Positions 18,634 to 28,063 of a stretch of 64,000 nucleotides of DNA are shown one piece after another (the stretch's first letter is position 1; every line of letters begins with the position of its first letter). A model generated the notes under the pieces. It was not told the origin of the DNA. It was given only the letters and a program-made list of their open reading frames with translations, and did no database searches. A program made the translations under genes and the position numbers. This stretch comes from Massilia sp. 9I (GTDB lineage: Bacteria > Pseudomonadota > Gammaproteobacteria > Burkholderiales > Burkholderiaceae_D), in NCBI RefSeq assembly GCF_902506415.1, contig NZ_LR733275.1, positions 1,251,651 to 1,315,650 on the forward strand, in the 5' to 3' direction.

Positions 18634-19680
18634 TCAGAACAGTCGTCCCGGGTTAAAGATGTGCGCCGGATCGAAGGAAGCCTTCAGGCGTTCATGGATG
18701 CGTGCGAGGGCGGGCTGGAGCGGCTCGAACACGCCGGCGGATTTATCGCCGCCGCGGAACAGGGTCGCATGGCCTCCCACGCTTGATACCGTGCGGCGGA
18801 TCGTGGCGGCATCGAGCCCGGTGCGCAGCCAGCGCTGGGCGCCGCCCCACTCGACCAGTTGCGCGCCGCCCAGGACGATGGCGCCGGTGGTGGACGGGAC
18901 CGAGAGGCGCCACAGCGCATCGTCGCCACCGAAGAACGGCAGGCGTTGTTCGCGCAGCGCTTCCCAGTAGCCGGCGGCACTCTCGACGACCTCGCCGCCG
19001 ATCAGGCGCACGGCCGCATCGACCGCCGCCTGGGCGCCCGACAGGCGCAGCAGCAGGATGCCCTCGTGCCAGCAGCTGGCGGACAGCGGCAGCGGCTGGC
19101 CGCCCCACTCGTTCAGCCGGCGGATCGCATCGATTTCGGACATCTCCAGGCGCAGCGTGGTTTCCGCGAAGGGACGCGGCAAGACCTTGACCGACACTTC
19201 CAGCAGCAGGCCGAGGGTGCCGAGCGAGCCGGCCAGCATGCGCGAGACGTCGTAGCCGGCCACGTTCTTCATCACCTGGCCGCCAAAGGTGAGCACGTCG
19301 CCCTTCCCGTCCAGCAGCTTCGCGCCCAGCACGAAGTCGCGCACGCCGCCGCTGTTGGCGCGGCGCGGTCCGGCCAGGCCGGCGGCGATCACCCCACCCA
19401 GCGTAGCTCCTTCACCGAAGTGCGGCGGCTCGAAGGCCAGCATCTGGTTACGGTCGGCGAGTATCGCTTCAATCTCGGCGAGCGGCGTGCCGCAGCGCGC
19501 CGTGATCACCAGCTCGGTCGGCTCGTAATCGACCACGCCGGTGTAGCCGCGCGTGTCGAGAATCTCGCCCTCGAAGCCTTGGCCATACCAGTCCTTGGTG
19601 CCGCCGCCGCGAATGCGTAGCGGCTGCTTGTCGGCTGCGGCCGCGCGCACCCGTTCCTGGAATTGTTCGATCGATTGCAT
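18634..19680 (-). CDS. glcE: Glycolate oxidase FAD-binding subunit
   Basis: A 348-residue subunit related to GlcD but shorter, with the FAD-binding type 4 fold. The motif LRIRGGGTKDWYG (~21) and the glycine-rich flavin loop PPHFGEGATLGGVIAAGLAGPRR (~104; GVIAAGLAGP core) are seen, then LGAKLLDGKGDVLTFGGQVMKNVAGYD (~140). It pairs with GlcD and GlcF and is essential for the E. coli complex. It lies between glcD and glcF with gaps of three and one bases, so the three are one transcript. Confidence 0.95.
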   Translation of the reverse strand: MQSIEQFQERVRAAAADKQPLRIRGGGTKDWYGQGFEGEILDTRGYTGVVDYEPTELVITARCGTPLAEIEAILADRNQMLAFEPPHFGEGATLGGVIAAGLAGPRRANSGGVRDFVLGAKLLDGKGDVLTFGGQVMKNVAGYDVSRMLAGSLGTLGLLLEVSVKVLPRPFAETTLRLEMSEIDAIRRLNEWGGQPLPLSASCWHEGILLLRLSGAQAAVDAAVRLIGGEVVESAAGYWEALREQRLPFFGGDDALWRLSVPSTTGAIVLGGAQLVEWGGAQRWLRTGLDAATIRRTVSSVGGHATLFRGGDKSAGVFEPLQPALARIHERLKASFDPAHIFNPGRLF

Positions 19681-19683
19681 GGA

Positions 19684-21177
19684 TTAAAACCGCGGAAGGT
19701 CGGGGAACGGCAGCTCGCCGCCATGCACGTGCATCTTGCCGAATTCGGCGCAGCGGTGCGGCGTCGGGATCGCCTTGTCCGGGTTGAGTAGCATAGGGGC
19801 GTCAAAGGCGCGCTTGACCTCGAGGAAGGCGTCGAGCTCCTTGCGCTCGAACTGCACGCACATCGAGTTGATCTTCTCCATGCCCACACCGTGCTCGCCG
19901 GTGATGGTGCCCCCGACTTCGACGCATAGCGCCAGGATGGCGGCGCCGAAGGCTTCGGCGCGATCGAATTCGCCCGGCTGGTTGGCGTCGAACAGGATCA
20001 AGGGATGCATGTTGCCGTCGCCCGCGTGGAACACGTTGGCGCAGCGCAGGCCGAAGGTCTGCTCCATGTCCTCGATCCCTTTCAGGACCCGCGCCAGCTG
20101 CTTGCGTGGGATGGTGCCGTCCATGCAGTAGTAGTCGGGCGAGATGCGGCCCGCCGCCGGGAAGGCATTCTTGCGGCCGGACCAGAAGCGCATGCGCTCG
20201 GCCTCGCTCTGCGACACGGCAATCGCCGTCGCACCGGCGCCTTCGAACACGGCCTTCATGCGTTCGATTTCTTCCGCCACTTCGAGCGCGGTGCCGTCGG
20301 CCTCGCACAGCAGGATGGCGGCGGCATCGAGGTCGTAGCCGGCGCGCACGAAGGGCTCGACCATACGCACCGAGGTGCGGTCCATCATCTCCAGGCCGGC
20401 CGGGATGATGCCGGCGGCGATGATGCTCGCCACGGCGTTACCGGCGGTGATGACGTCACCAAAAGAAGCCATCACGACCTGGGCCACCGCGGGCTTGGGC
20501 ACCAGCTTGACCGTCACTTCGGTGACGATGCCCAGCATGCCTTCCGAGCCGATGAACACGGCCAGCAGGTCGAGGCCCGGCGCATCGAGCGCCTCGCTGC
20601 CCAGTTCGATGATCTCGCCTTCGATGGTGGCCACGCGCACGCGCAGCACGTTGTGCACCGTCAGGCCGTACTTCAGGCAGTGCACGCCGCCGGAATTCTC
20701 GGCCACGTTGCCGCCGATGGTGCAGGCGATCTGCGAAGACGGATCGGGCGCGTAGTACAGGCCGTACTGGCTTGCCGCCTCGGAGATGGCAAGATTCCGG
20801 ACGCCCGGCTGGACCACGGCGGTGCGGGAGTAAGCGTCCACGCGCACGATGCGGTTGAGGCGTGCGGTCGAGACAACCACGCCGTCGGCGATCGGCAGCG
20901 CCCCGCCCGACAGGCCGGTGCCGGCGCCGCGCGGCACGATCGGCACGCCGAGCTCCCGGCAGGTGTTCAGGATCTGCAATACCTGCTCTTCGCTGGTGGG
21001 CAGGGTGACCACCATGGGCAGCTGGCGGTAGGCGGCCAGGCCGTCGCATTCATAAGGACGCGTGTCTTCCGGATCGGACAGGACGACGTTTTCCGGCAGG
21101 CGCGTGCGCAGTGCGGCAACGACCTGCGCGCGCCGTCCGGCGAGGTTTTCAATGATGGCGGACGTGGTAGCGGTCAT
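19684..21177 (-). CDS. glcD: Glycolate oxidase catalytic FAD subunit
   Basis: A 497-residue FAD-linked oxidase and the catalytic subunit for glycolate. The flavin-binding PCMH domain (~50-225) contains VPRGAGTGLSGGALP (~97-111) and IGGNVAENSGG (~145). The C-terminal cap holds the conserved FHAGDGNMHPL (~372) and GEHGVGMEK (~420) motifs that carry substrate-binding histidines. It is the first gene of glcDEF. The start at 21177 is 81 bases from the divergent adenosyltransferase gene, so the two share a short promoter region. No glcC regulator is adjacent. Confidence 0.96.
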   Translation of the reverse strand: MTATTSAIIENLAGRRAQVVAALRTRLPENVVLSDPEDTRPYECDGLAAYRQLPMVVTLPTSEEQVLQILNTCRELGVPIVPRGAGTGLSGGALPIADGVVVSTARLNRIVRVDAYSRTAVVQPGVRNLAISEAASQYGLYYAPDPSSQIACTIGGNVAENSGGVHCLKYGLTVHNVLRVRVATIEGEIIELGSEALDAPGLDLLAVFIGSEGMLGIVTEVTVKLVPKPAVAQVVMASFGDVITAGNAVASIIAAGIIPAGLEMMDRTSVRMVEPFVRAGYDLDAAAILLCEADGTALEVAEEIERMKAVFEGAGATAIAVSQSEAERMRFWSGRKNAFPAAGRISPDYYCMDGTIPRKQLARVLKGIEDMEQTFGLRCANVFHAGDGNMHPLILFDANQPGEFDRAEAFGAAILALCVEVGGTITGEHGVGMEKINSMCVQFERKELDAFLEVKRAFDAPMLLNPDKAIPTPHRCAEFGKMHVHGGELPFPDLPRF

Positions 21178-21258
21178 TCTTGAATTGTAGGCACAATTGT
21201 CGTGTTTTGGCGTATCCTCGCCCTATCGTTTTTTTAACATATTGCATAAGGCAGCATC

Positions 21259-21813
21259 ATGGGCAACCGACTATCCAAAATCTCCACGCGCACGGGCGAC
21301 GACGGGACCACCGGCCTGGGCGATGGCAGCCGCACCGCCAAGGACAGCCCGCGCATCCACTCGCTGGGCGAAGTCGACGAGCTGAATTCCTTCGTCGGCC
21401 TGCTGCTGTGCGAAGAGATGCCTGGCGACCTGCGCGAAGAGCTGGTCTCGATCCAGCACGACCTGTTCGACCTCGGCGGCGAACTGTGCATCCCGGGATA
21501 TGAGCTGATCAAGGACGAGCACGTGGCACGCCTGGATGCCCTGCTCGCAAAGTACAACGCCGACCTGCCGATGCTGAAGGAATTCATCCTGCCGGCCGGC
21601 TCGCGCGCCGCGTCGCTGGCCCATGTCTGCCGCACCGTCTGCCGCCGCGCCGAGCGCAGCATCGTCGCGCTGGGGCATGCCGAGGAAATCCGCCCGCATC
21701 CGCGCGAGTATGTGAACCGCCTGTCGGACCTGATGTTCGTTCTGGCGCGCGTACTGAACCGCTTCGCCGGCGGCAGCGACGTGTTGTGGCAGCACGAGCG
21801 CAAGCGGGGCTAA
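21259..21813 (+). CDS. PduO-type cob(I)alamin adenosyltransferase
   Basis: A 184-residue ATP:corrinoid adenosyltransferase that makes adenosylcobalamin. The N-terminal ATP loop TRTGDDGTTGLGDG (~10-23) and the conserved LSKISTRTGD start are intact. The C-terminal helical bundle holds the CRRAERSIVAL (~129) and NRLSDLMFVLARVLNR (~152) motifs that bind cobalamin and ATP. Cytosolic trimer by family. The 2OG oxygenase gene follows four bases later, so they are cotranscribed, although no functional link is known. Confidence 0.94.
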   Translation: MGNRLSKISTRTGDDGTTGLGDGSRTAKDSPRIHSLGEVDELNSFVGLLLCEEMPGDLREELVSIQHDLFDLGGELCIPGYELIKDEHVARLDALLAKYNADLPMLKEFILPAGSRAASLAHVCRTVCRRAERSIVALGHAEEIRPHPREYVNRLSDLMFVLARVLNRFAGGSDVLWQHERKRG

Positions 21814-21817
21814 GCGC

Positions 21818-22519
21818 ATGGAAGACTTCATCGGCATCTACGACGACGCGCTCAGCGCCGAGCAGTGCGATGCGATCCGCGCGCGCTTCGACGCCAGCGG
21901 CAAGGTGGCGCGCGGCCGCACCGGCAACGGGGTGGACGTCAGCAAGAAGGACAGCTTCGACCTGACCATCAACGGCCAGCCCGAGTGGGACGACGTCGGC
22001 GCCCTGCTCACCCAGACCATGGCGAAGCACCTCGCGCAGTACATGGACAAATACCGCATGCTGCTAATCGGCGCGCTGTCGCCACAGGTGGCGCATCCCG
22101 ACACCGGGGAGCCGGTGACGCTGTCGCTGTCGAACTTCGACGAATTCGGCACGCCGAACGTCGTGGCGCTGATGCAGTCGATCTACCGGGTCGGCCACAT
22201 CAACCTGCAGAAGTACCTGCAGGGGACGGGCGGCTACCACCACTGGCATTCCGAGATCTACCCGCAAAACGCGAGCTGCGAAACGCTGCACCGGGTGCTG
22301 CTGTGGCAGTTCTACCTGAACGATGTGGAGGATGGCGGGGAGACGGAGTTCCTGTATCAGAACCGCAAAGTGGAGGCCCGCAAGGGGCGTCTGATTATTG
22401 CGCCTGCCGGGTTCACGCATACCCACAAGGGGCATGTGTCGCGCAGTGGGGACAAGTACATTGCGACCTCCTGGATTTTGTTCCAGAGGGCGGAGGCGTT
22501 GTATGGACAGCCGGGGTGA
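21818..22519 (+). CDS. 2OG-Fe(II) oxygenase family protein
   Basis: A 233-residue protein with the double-stranded beta-helix signatures of prolyl-hydroxylase-like 2-oxoglutarate oxygenases. The putative iron ligands are in HHWHSEIYP (~142-150, an H-x-E arrangement in place of the usual H-x-D) and in FTHTHKGHVS (~200), with the block FYLNDVEDGGETEFLYQ between them. The last strand, KYIATSWILF, is typical. Substrate unknown; there is no export signal. It is translated close behind the adenosyltransferase. A repeat-rich gap follows. Confidence 0.82.
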   Translation: MEDFIGIYDDALSAEQCDAIRARFDASGKVARGRTGNGVDVSKKDSFDLTINGQPEWDDVGALLTQTMAKHLAQYMDKYRMLLIGALSPQVAHPDTGEPVTLSLSNFDEFGTPNVVALMQSIYRVGHINLQKYLQGTGGYHHWHSEIYPQNASCETLHRVLLWQFYLNDVEDGGETEFLYQNRKVEARKGRLIIAPAGFTHTHKGHVSRSGDKYIATSWILFQRAEALYGQPG

Positions 22520-22550
22520 CTTGGCTGTTTAGGACTTCGGTGTGGAACTT

Positions 22551-22676
22551 GGATCCCGGCCTTCGCCGGGATGACGTTTTTACGTGTGTTGGCCGTAAAA
22601 CCGTCGTACGCCCCACTGGGGCCTACGACTTCCGGCGAAGGCCGGAACAATGCCACTGGCATTGTTCCGCCCAAGT
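22551..22676. repeat. REP-like repeat cluster between the oxygenase gene and dxs
   Basis: The hairpin ATCCCGGCCTTCGCCGGGAT begins at 22555; the 28 bases 22551-22578 are identical to 43857-43884. A degenerate inverted partner, CTTCCGGCGAAGGCCGGAA, lies near 22629-22647, followed by a second hairpin (TGCCACTGGCA region) and CCAAGTTTGTTTGCGT, also echoed at the other locus. The stretch separates convergent genes and may help end both transcripts. No coding sequence is supported in 22520-22691. Confidence 0.75.
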
Positions 22677-22691
22677 TTGTTTGCGTACCGC

Positions 22692-24563
22692 TCAGGTGTT
22701 ATTGACCACCAACCTCGGCTCACCCGCAGCAAAACGCTGACGAATCGACGCCGCAATCCCTTTCGCGTCCAGCCCGACGGAAGCCAGCAGCGCCCCCGGA
22801 TCCCCCTGGTCGATGAACTTGTCCGGCAGCCCCAGGTTCAGCACTGGCTTGGCAATCCCTTCCGCCGCCAGCGCTTCCATTACTGCTGAACCGGCGCCGC
22901 CCATCACGCAGCCCTCTTCCACCGTCACCAGGTAGTCGTGCTCCTTGGCCAGGCGCTTGACCAGTTCCACGTCGAGCGGCTTCACGAAGCGCATGTTGGC
23001 GACCGTGGCGTTCAGCTCTTCACCGGCGGCGATGCTTGGCGCCACCAGCGAACCGAAGGCCAGGATCGCGATGCCCTTGCCTTCGCGGCGGACTTCGCCC
23101 TTGCCCATCTCGATGGAGGTCAGTGCTTCCTGGATCGCGGCGCCGACACCGGCGCCACGCGGATAGCGCACCGCCGCCGGACCAGGATAGTGGTAGGCGG
23201 TGGTCAGCATCTGGCGGCATTCGTTCTCGTCCGACGCGGCCATGACGACCATGTTCGGGATGCAGCGCAGGTAGGCCAGGTCGTAGTTGCCGGCGTGGGT
23301 GGCGCCGTCGGCGCCCACCAGGCCCGCGCGGTCCAGCGCGAAGGTCACGTCCAGGTTCTGCAGCGCCACGTCGTGGATCAGCTGGTCGTAGCCGCGTTGC
23401 AGGAAGGTCGAGTAGATGGCAAGGACCGGCTTCAGGCCTTCGGTCGCGATGCCGGCGGCGAAAGTCACCGAGTGCTGCTCGGCGATGCCGACGTCGAAGT
23501 AGCGCTCCGGGTACTGCTGGTGGAAGCGCACCATGCCCGAGCCTTCGCGCATTGCCGGGGTGATGCCGACCAGGCGCTTGTCACTTGCCGCCATGTCGCA
23601 CAGCCAGTTACCGAACACTTCGGTGTAGGTAATCTTGCTCGGCGCGGTGGCCGGCTTGATGCCCTCGGTCGGGTTGAACTTGCCGGTGCCGTGGTACAGG
23701 ATCGGCTCGGCCTCGGCCAGCTTGTAGCCCTGGCCCTTCTTCGTCACCACGTGCAGGAACTGCGGGCCCTTGAGTTTCTTGATGTTCTCCAGGGTCGGGA
23801 TCAGGGAATCCAGGTCGTGGCCGTCGATCGGGCCGATATAGTTGAAGCCGAATTCTTCGAACATGGTGGCCGGGACCACCATGCCCTTGGCGTGTTCTTC
23901 GAGTTTACGCGCCAGGTCGAGCACCGGGCCGGGCAGCACGCTGCGGCCGACGTTCTTGGCGGCGGCGTAGAACTGGCCGCTCATCAAACGGGCCAGGTAG
24001 CGGTTCAGCGCGCCCACCGGCGGCGAGATCGACATGTCGTTGTCGTTCAGGACCACCAGCAGGTTGCAGTCGTCTTCCACGCCTGCGTTGTTCAGGGCCT
24101 CGAAGGCCATGCCGGCGGTCATCGAGCCGTCGCCGATCACGGCGATCGCGTGGCGGTCTTCGCCTTTCAGCTTGGCGGCTTGCGCCATGCCGAGGGCGGC
24201 GGAAATCGAGGTCGACGAGTGCGCGGTGCCGAAGGTGTCATAGATGCTCTCGTCGCGCTTCGGGAAGCCCGACAGGCCGTTCAGCTGGCGCAGGGTCGGC
24301 ATGCGGCCGCGGCGGCCGGTGAGGATCTTGTGCGAATAGGTCTGGTGGCCGACATCCCACACGATGCGGTCGTGCGGAGTGTTGAACACGTAATGCAGCG
24401 CGATGGTCAGTTCGACCGTGCCCAGGTTCGAGGACAGGTGGCCGCCGGTTTTCGACACCGAGTCGAGCAGGAACTGGCGCAACTCGGTGGCGAGCGGGGT
24501 CAGTTGCGTGCGGGGGAGCTGGCGCAGGTCCGCGGGGTCGTTGATGGTCTCTAGCAGGTTCAT
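22692..24563 (-). CDS. dxs: 1-deoxy-D-xylulose-5-phosphate synthase
   Basis: A 623-residue thiamine-diphosphate enzyme that condenses pyruvate and glyceraldehyde 3-phosphate, the entry step of the MEP isoprenoid pathway. The TPP-binding motif [18 protein letters not shown] is at ~142-159. The catalytic glutamate lies in [16 protein letters not shown] (~370), and [15 protein letters not shown] (~420) and the C-terminal transketolase domain are complete. Length is normal. The start directly abuts the ispA stop at 24564, so translation is coupled. It depends on TPP, whose synthesis genes are at the right end of the window. Confidence 0.97.
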   Translation of the reverse strand: MNLLETINDPADLRQLPRTQLTPLATELRQFLLDSVSKTGGHLSSNLGTVELTIALHYVFNTPHDRIVWDVGHQTYSHKILTGRRGRMPTLRQLNGLSGFPKRDESIYDTFGTAHSSTSISAALGMAQAAKLKGEDRHAIAVIGDGSMTAGMAFEALNNAGVEDDCNLLVVLNDNDMSISPPVGALNRYLARLMSGQFYAAAKNVGRSVLPGPVLDLARKLEEHAKGMVVPATMFEEFGFNYIGPIDGHDLDSLIPTLENIKKLKGPQFLHVVTKKGQGYKLAEAEPILYHGTGKFNPTEGIKPATAPSKITYTEVFGNWLCDMAASDKRLVGITPAMREGSGMVRFHQQYPERYFDVGIAEQHSVTFAAGIATEGLKPVLAIYSTFLQRGYDQLIHDVALQNLDVTFALDRAGLVGADGATHAGNYDLAYLRCIPNMVVMAASDENECRQMLTTAYHYPGPAAVRYPRGAGVGAAIQEALTSIEMGKGEVRREGKGIAILAFGSLVAPSIAAGEELNATVANMRFVKPLDVELVKRLAKEHDYLVTVEEGCVMGGAGSAVMEALAAEGIAKPVLNLGLPDKFIDQGDPGALLASVGLDAKGIAASIRQRFAAGEPRLVVNNT

Positions 24564-25457
24564 TTATGCCTTCCGCTGCACGATGAGGTCCGCGAGTTCG
24601 CGCAGCCGCAGTGCTTGTTCTCCAAATGGCGCCAGCGCTTCGTGCGCTTCACGCCGCAATTGCTCGGCCAGTTCCTCCGATTGTTCCAGCCCAAGGATCG
24701 ACACATAGGTCGGTTTGTTGTCGGCCGCGTCCTTGCCCGCGGTCTTGCCCAGCGTGGCCGAATCGGCCGTCGCATCGAGTACGTCGTCGACCACCTGGAA
24801 AGCCAGGCCGATCGCCTTCGAATAGGCGCCCAAGGCTTCCAGTTCGAGCGGCGACAGGTCCTTGCCACACAGCGCGCCCAGGATCACCGAGACGCGCAGC
24901 ATGGCGCCGGTCTTCAGCTGGTGCATGCGTTCCAGCTCTTCGCGCGTCAGCGCCAGGCCGACGCTGTCCAGGTCGATCGCCTGGCCGCCGCACATGCCGC
25001 TCGACCCGGCCGCTTCGGCCAGCAGGCGCAGCATGGTGACCTGGCGTGCCGGGGGCAAGCTGTCGATCCCGGCGAGGGTGTCGAAAGCCTGCGCCTGCAG
25101 CGCGTCGCCGACCAGCAGCGCGGTGGCTTCGTCGTAGGCGACGTGCACGGTCGGTTTGCCGCGGCGCAGATCATCGTCGTCCATGCAGGGCATGTCGTCG
25201 TGCACCAGCGAATAGACGTGGATCATCTCGACGGCGCTCGCCACCCGCGCCAGCGCCCCGGCGTCACCGCCGAACAGCGCGCCGCTGGCATAGGCCAACA
25301 GCGGGCGCACCCGCTTGCCGCCGCCAAGGGCGGTGTAGCGCATGGCTTCGTGCAGCTTGTGCGGCACCGTGCCGGCCGCCGGCAGGAAGGACTCGAGCGC
25401 GCGCTCGACCTCCGCCTGCACGTCCTGCATCCACGCGTTGAAGGCCTGTTCCGTCAT
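24564..25457 (-). CDS. ispA: Farnesyl diphosphate synthase (polyprenyl synthetase)
   Basis: A 297-residue short-chain prenyltransferase making geranyl and farnesyl diphosphate from IPP and DMAPP. The first Asp-rich motif is DDMPCMDDDDLRRG (~82-95) and the second is FQVVDDVLDATAD (~222-234). GGGKRVRP (~46) binds IPP. The start overlaps the xseB stop by four bases (ATGA). The xseB-ispA-dxs order is the common proteobacterial arrangement and supports the farnesyl rather than a longer-chain assignment. Confidence 0.95.
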   Translation of the reverse strand: MTEQAFNAWMQDVQAEVERALESFLPAAGTVPHKLHEAMRYTALGGGKRVRPLLAYASGALFGGDAGALARVASAVEMIHVYSLVHDDMPCMDDDDLRRGKPTVHVAYDEATALLVGDALQAQAFDTLAGIDSLPPARQVTMLRLLAEAAGSSGMCGGQAIDLDSVGLALTREELERMHQLKTGAMLRVSVILGALCGKDLSPLELEALGAYSKAIGLAFQVVDDVLDATADSATLGKTAGKDAADNKPTYVSILGLEQSEELAEQLRREAHEALAPFGEQALRLRELADLIVQRKA

Positions 25458-25699
25458 TGATCGCCCTCGCCTTCCGCGGAGAACGGTTTGAGCATGTCGC
25501 CTTCCAGTACCTTGACCTGGGACTCGACCTTTTCCAGCTGGGCCGCGCAGTATTTCACCAGCTCGGAACCGCGCGCATAGGCTGCCACCGACGCTTCAAG
25601 GGGAAGCTGGCCGGATTCCATCTGCGAGACCAGCTGGGCCAGCTCGGCCATCGCAGCTTCGAAAGTCTCGGGTGGGGCGCCGTTCGTATTGTTTGCCAT
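25454..25699 (-). CDS. xseB: Exodeoxyribonuclease VII small subunit
   Basis: An 81-residue helical protein that with XseA forms the single-strand exonuclease VII. The block ETFEAAMAELAQLVSQMESGQLPLEASVAAYARGSELVKYC is diagnostic in order and spacing (key residues E17-E24 region and the LPLE turn). The start at 25699 is preferred over a longer one at 25783, which adds unrelated sequence. It is the first gene of xseB-ispA-dxs and overlaps ispA by four bases. xseA is not in the window, as is usual. Confidence 0.93.
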   Translation of the reverse strand: MANNTNGAPPETFEAAMAELAQLVSQMESGQLPLEASVAAYARGSELVKYCAAQLEKVESQVKVLEGDMLKPFSAEGEGDQ

Positions 25700-26031
25700 A
25701 GCTATCTTGTATGGGCGCAAAGGTGCGCCATGGGTCAGTCCAATCGCGTATTTTAGATCAATCCTTCCCCTCAAGGGGCGCACATTGCATCATCCGCAAC
25801 TTGCCTGTGTGAAACCTTTTACAGCAATGGCGCCCTCCTCGATGAAATCCGTGATTTTTCAACAACTTATTTACACGGTTTCGTCCCTTGCGCGCGACGG
25901 GCCAAACCCTTGAGCCGTGTTTCCACGGTATAATCTCCGGTTCTGTCCGAAACACCGTATTCCTCTTCTTAAAATACTGGTCTTTGGATTCTTTCTTCTC
26001 TTTGGTAGTACTTGATTAAAGGGGGGTTGGG
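25700..26031. promoter_or_regulatory. Divergent promoter region xseB / Rieske gene
   Basis: This 332-base gap holds no gene that I can support. A perfect TATAAT at 25929-25934 lies just after a small hairpin (CCGTG/CACGG, 25915-25928), but no good -35 box is 16-18 bases upstream. AT-rich sequence continues to the Rieske start, which has a strong AAAGGGGGG ribosome site. The left part must also carry the xseB promoter on the other strand; I see no clear match. Confidence 0.4.
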
Positions 26032-27132
26032 ATGTCCGATCTGGCTACCCACGCCAAGTTGGCGCGCTCGTGCGCGCAGCTTCCGGTAAATGTCTATTTT
26101 GATGCGGCACTGCTGCAGCGTGAACAGCAGGCGCTGTTCCGCACTGGCCCGCGCTATGTCGGCCACGAACTGATGGTGCCCGAGGTAGGTGATTTCGCGA
26201 CACTTGCATCCGAAAACGAAGGCCGCATGCTGGTCCGCAACCCGGGCGGCATCGAAGTGCTGTCCAACGTCTGCCGCCACCGCCAGGCGCTGATGTTCAA
26301 TGGCCGCGGCAATGCGAACACCATCGTGTGCCCGCTGCACCGCTGGACCTACGACCTGAAGGGCCAGCTGATCGGCGCGCCGCACTTCCCGGAGACGCCC
26401 TGCCTGAACCTGTCGAAGACGCCGCTGCAGAACTGGAACGGCCTGCTGTTCGAGCAGAACGGCTACGACGTCATGGACAAGCTGAAGAACATGGAGGTGA
26501 CGAAGGACCTCGATTTCAGCGGCTACATGTTCGACCACGTCGAGATCCACGAGTGCGACTACAACTGGAAGACCTTCATCGAGGTCTACCTGGAGGATTA
26601 CCACGTCGAGCCCTTCCATCCGGGCCTGGGCAACTTCGTCTCGTGCGAAGACCTCAAGTGGGAATTCGGGCGCGACTACAGCGTGCAGACCGTGGGCGTG
26701 AACCGCGCGCTGCAGAAGGCGGGTTCACCGGCCTATAAGAAGTGGCAGGAACAGATCCTGAAGTTCAACAACGGCCAGCCGCCGAAGTACGGCGCGATCT
26801 GGCTGACCCTGTACCCGAACATCATGGTCGAGTGGTACCCGAACGTGCTGGTGGTGTCGACCCTGTGGCCGATCGGCCCGCAAAAGACCCGTAACGTGGT
26901 CGAGTTCTACTACCCCGAGGAGTTCGTGCTGTTCGAGCGCGAATTCGTCGAAGCCGAGCGCGCCGCCTACATGGAGACCGCGGTCGAGGATGACGAGATC
27001 GCACTGCGCATGGATGCCGGCCGCAAGATCCTGCTCGAGCGCGGCGTCAACGAAGTCGGCCCCTACCAGTCGCCGATGGAAGACGGGATGCAGCACTTCC
27101 ATGAGTGGTACCGAAGTAAACTAGAATTGTAA
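26032..27132 (+). CDS. Rieske-type aromatic ring-hydroxylating oxygenase, alpha subunit
   Basis: A 366-residue non-heme iron oxygenase component. The Rieske [2Fe-2S] ligands are C-R-H-R (~82) and C-P-L-H (~100). The mononuclear iron site shows EDYHVEPFHPG (~188-198) with a candidate Asp further on (RMDAGRK, ~328). No beta subunit, ferredoxin or reductase gene is adjacent, so it must use partners elsewhere. The YHVxxxHP form resembles choline/carnitine/stachydrine-type single-component oxygenases as much as true aromatic dioxygenases. The substrate is not predictable. An EamA exporter gene follows two bases later. Confidence 0.85.
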   Translation: MSDLATHAKLARSCAQLPVNVYFDAALLQREQQALFRTGPRYVGHELMVPEVGDFATLASENEGRMLVRNPGGIEVLSNVCRHRQALMFNGRGNANTIVCPLHRWTYDLKGQLIGAPHFPETPCLNLSKTPLQNWNGLLFEQNGYDVMDKLKNMEVTKDLDFSGYMFDHVEIHECDYNWKTFIEVYLEDYHVEPFHPGLGNFVSCEDLKWEFGRDYSVQTVGVNRALQKAGSPAYKKWQEQILKFNNGQPPKYGAIWLTLYPNIMVEWYPNVLVVSTLWPIGPQKTRNVVEFYYPEEFVLFEREFVEAERAAYMETAVEDDEIALRMDAGRKILLERGVNEVGPYQSPMEDGMQHFHEWYRSKLEL

Positions 27133-27134
27133 CG

Positions 27135-28055
27135 ATGCCCTCTCTCTGGATGCTGTTTGCCAGCTTCGCGTTCGCCGCCATGGGCGCGGGCGTGAAGCTG
27201 GCCTCCGAGTTTTACTCCACCTCAGAACTCGTCATGTACCGCGGCCTGATCGGCACGCTGGCGCTCTTCATGATCGTGCGCCACCGCGGCGGCACGTTCA
27301 AGACCGTCTTCCCCAAAGAACACATCTGGCGCAGCACGGTGGGCGTGATCTCGCTCTGGCTGTGGTTCTTCGCCATCACGCGCCTGCCGCTGGCGACCGC
27401 CGTCACCCTCAACTACATGGCGCCGATCTGGATCGCGGCCTTCATGTTCGCCGTCGGCTGGTGGAAAGGCAGCAAGATGCCCGAGTGGCCGCTGGTGCTG
27501 GCGATCGCCATGAGCTTCTTCGGCGTCACCCAGGTGCTGCGCCCAGCCTTTGAGACCAACCAGTGGCTGGGCGGGCTGGCGGGCGTCTGCTCGTCGGTGA
27601 TCTCGGCCATGGCCTACATGCAGGTGCGTAAGCTGGGCCAGATGGGCGAGCCGGAATACCGCGTGGTGTTCTACTTCTCGCTGACCACCGCGCTGGCCGG
27701 CCTGCTAGGTGTGCTGCTGGGCGACGGTCCCAAGGGCGCAGTATTCCAGAGCCATACCCTGGCCAGCGGCGCCCTGCTGCTGGGCATCGGCGTGCTGGCC
27801 CTGATGGCCCAGATGGCGATGACCCGCGCCTACCGCGTCGGCAAGGTGTTGGTGGTGGCCAACCTGCAGTACACCGGCATCGTGTTTTCCAGCCTGTGGG
27901 GCCTGGCGCTGTGGGGCGACAGCTTCGACTGGCACGTCTGGATGGGTATCGGCGTCATCCTCGCGTCCGGCATCGCCGCGACGTTCTACAATACGCGCAG
28001 TACGTCCAAGGGCGCCGTGGTCAAGGACACCGACCCGATCGCCAGCGAAACCTGA
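27135..28055 (+). CDS. DMT superfamily transporter (EamA)
   Basis: A 306-residue inner-membrane protein with about ten transmembrane helices in two repeated EamA halves (~1-140 and ~150-290). The half ends show the usual pattern (LPLATAVTLNYMAPIWIA in the first, GKVLVVANLQYTGIVFSSLWG in the second). Such proteins export or import small metabolites; the substrate is unknown. It starts two bases after the Rieske gene stop and is followed after eight bases by the sulfurtransferase gene, so all three are likely one operon. Confidence 0.9.
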   Translation: MPSLWMLFASFAFAAMGAGVKLASEFYSTSELVMYRGLIGTLALFMIVRHRGGTFKTVFPKEHIWRSTVGVISLWLWFFAITRLPLATAVTLNYMAPIWIAAFMFAVGWWKGSKMPEWPLVLAIAMSFFGVTQVLRPAFETNQWLGGLAGVCSSVISAMAYMQVRKLGQMGEPEYRVVFYFSLTTALAGLLGVLLGDGPKGAVFQSHTLASGALLLGIGVLALMAQMAMTRAYRVGKVLVVANLQYTGIVFSSLWGLALWGDSFDWHVWMGIGVILASGIAATFYNTRSTSKGAVVKDTDPIASET

Positions 28056-28063
28056 GGAGCGTT

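Noticed and set aside
18683..18990. Several overlapping 60-100 codon frames on both strands within the glcE and glcD genes.
   Set aside because: All lie inside well-supported glycolate oxidase genes and lack start signals or family resemblance.
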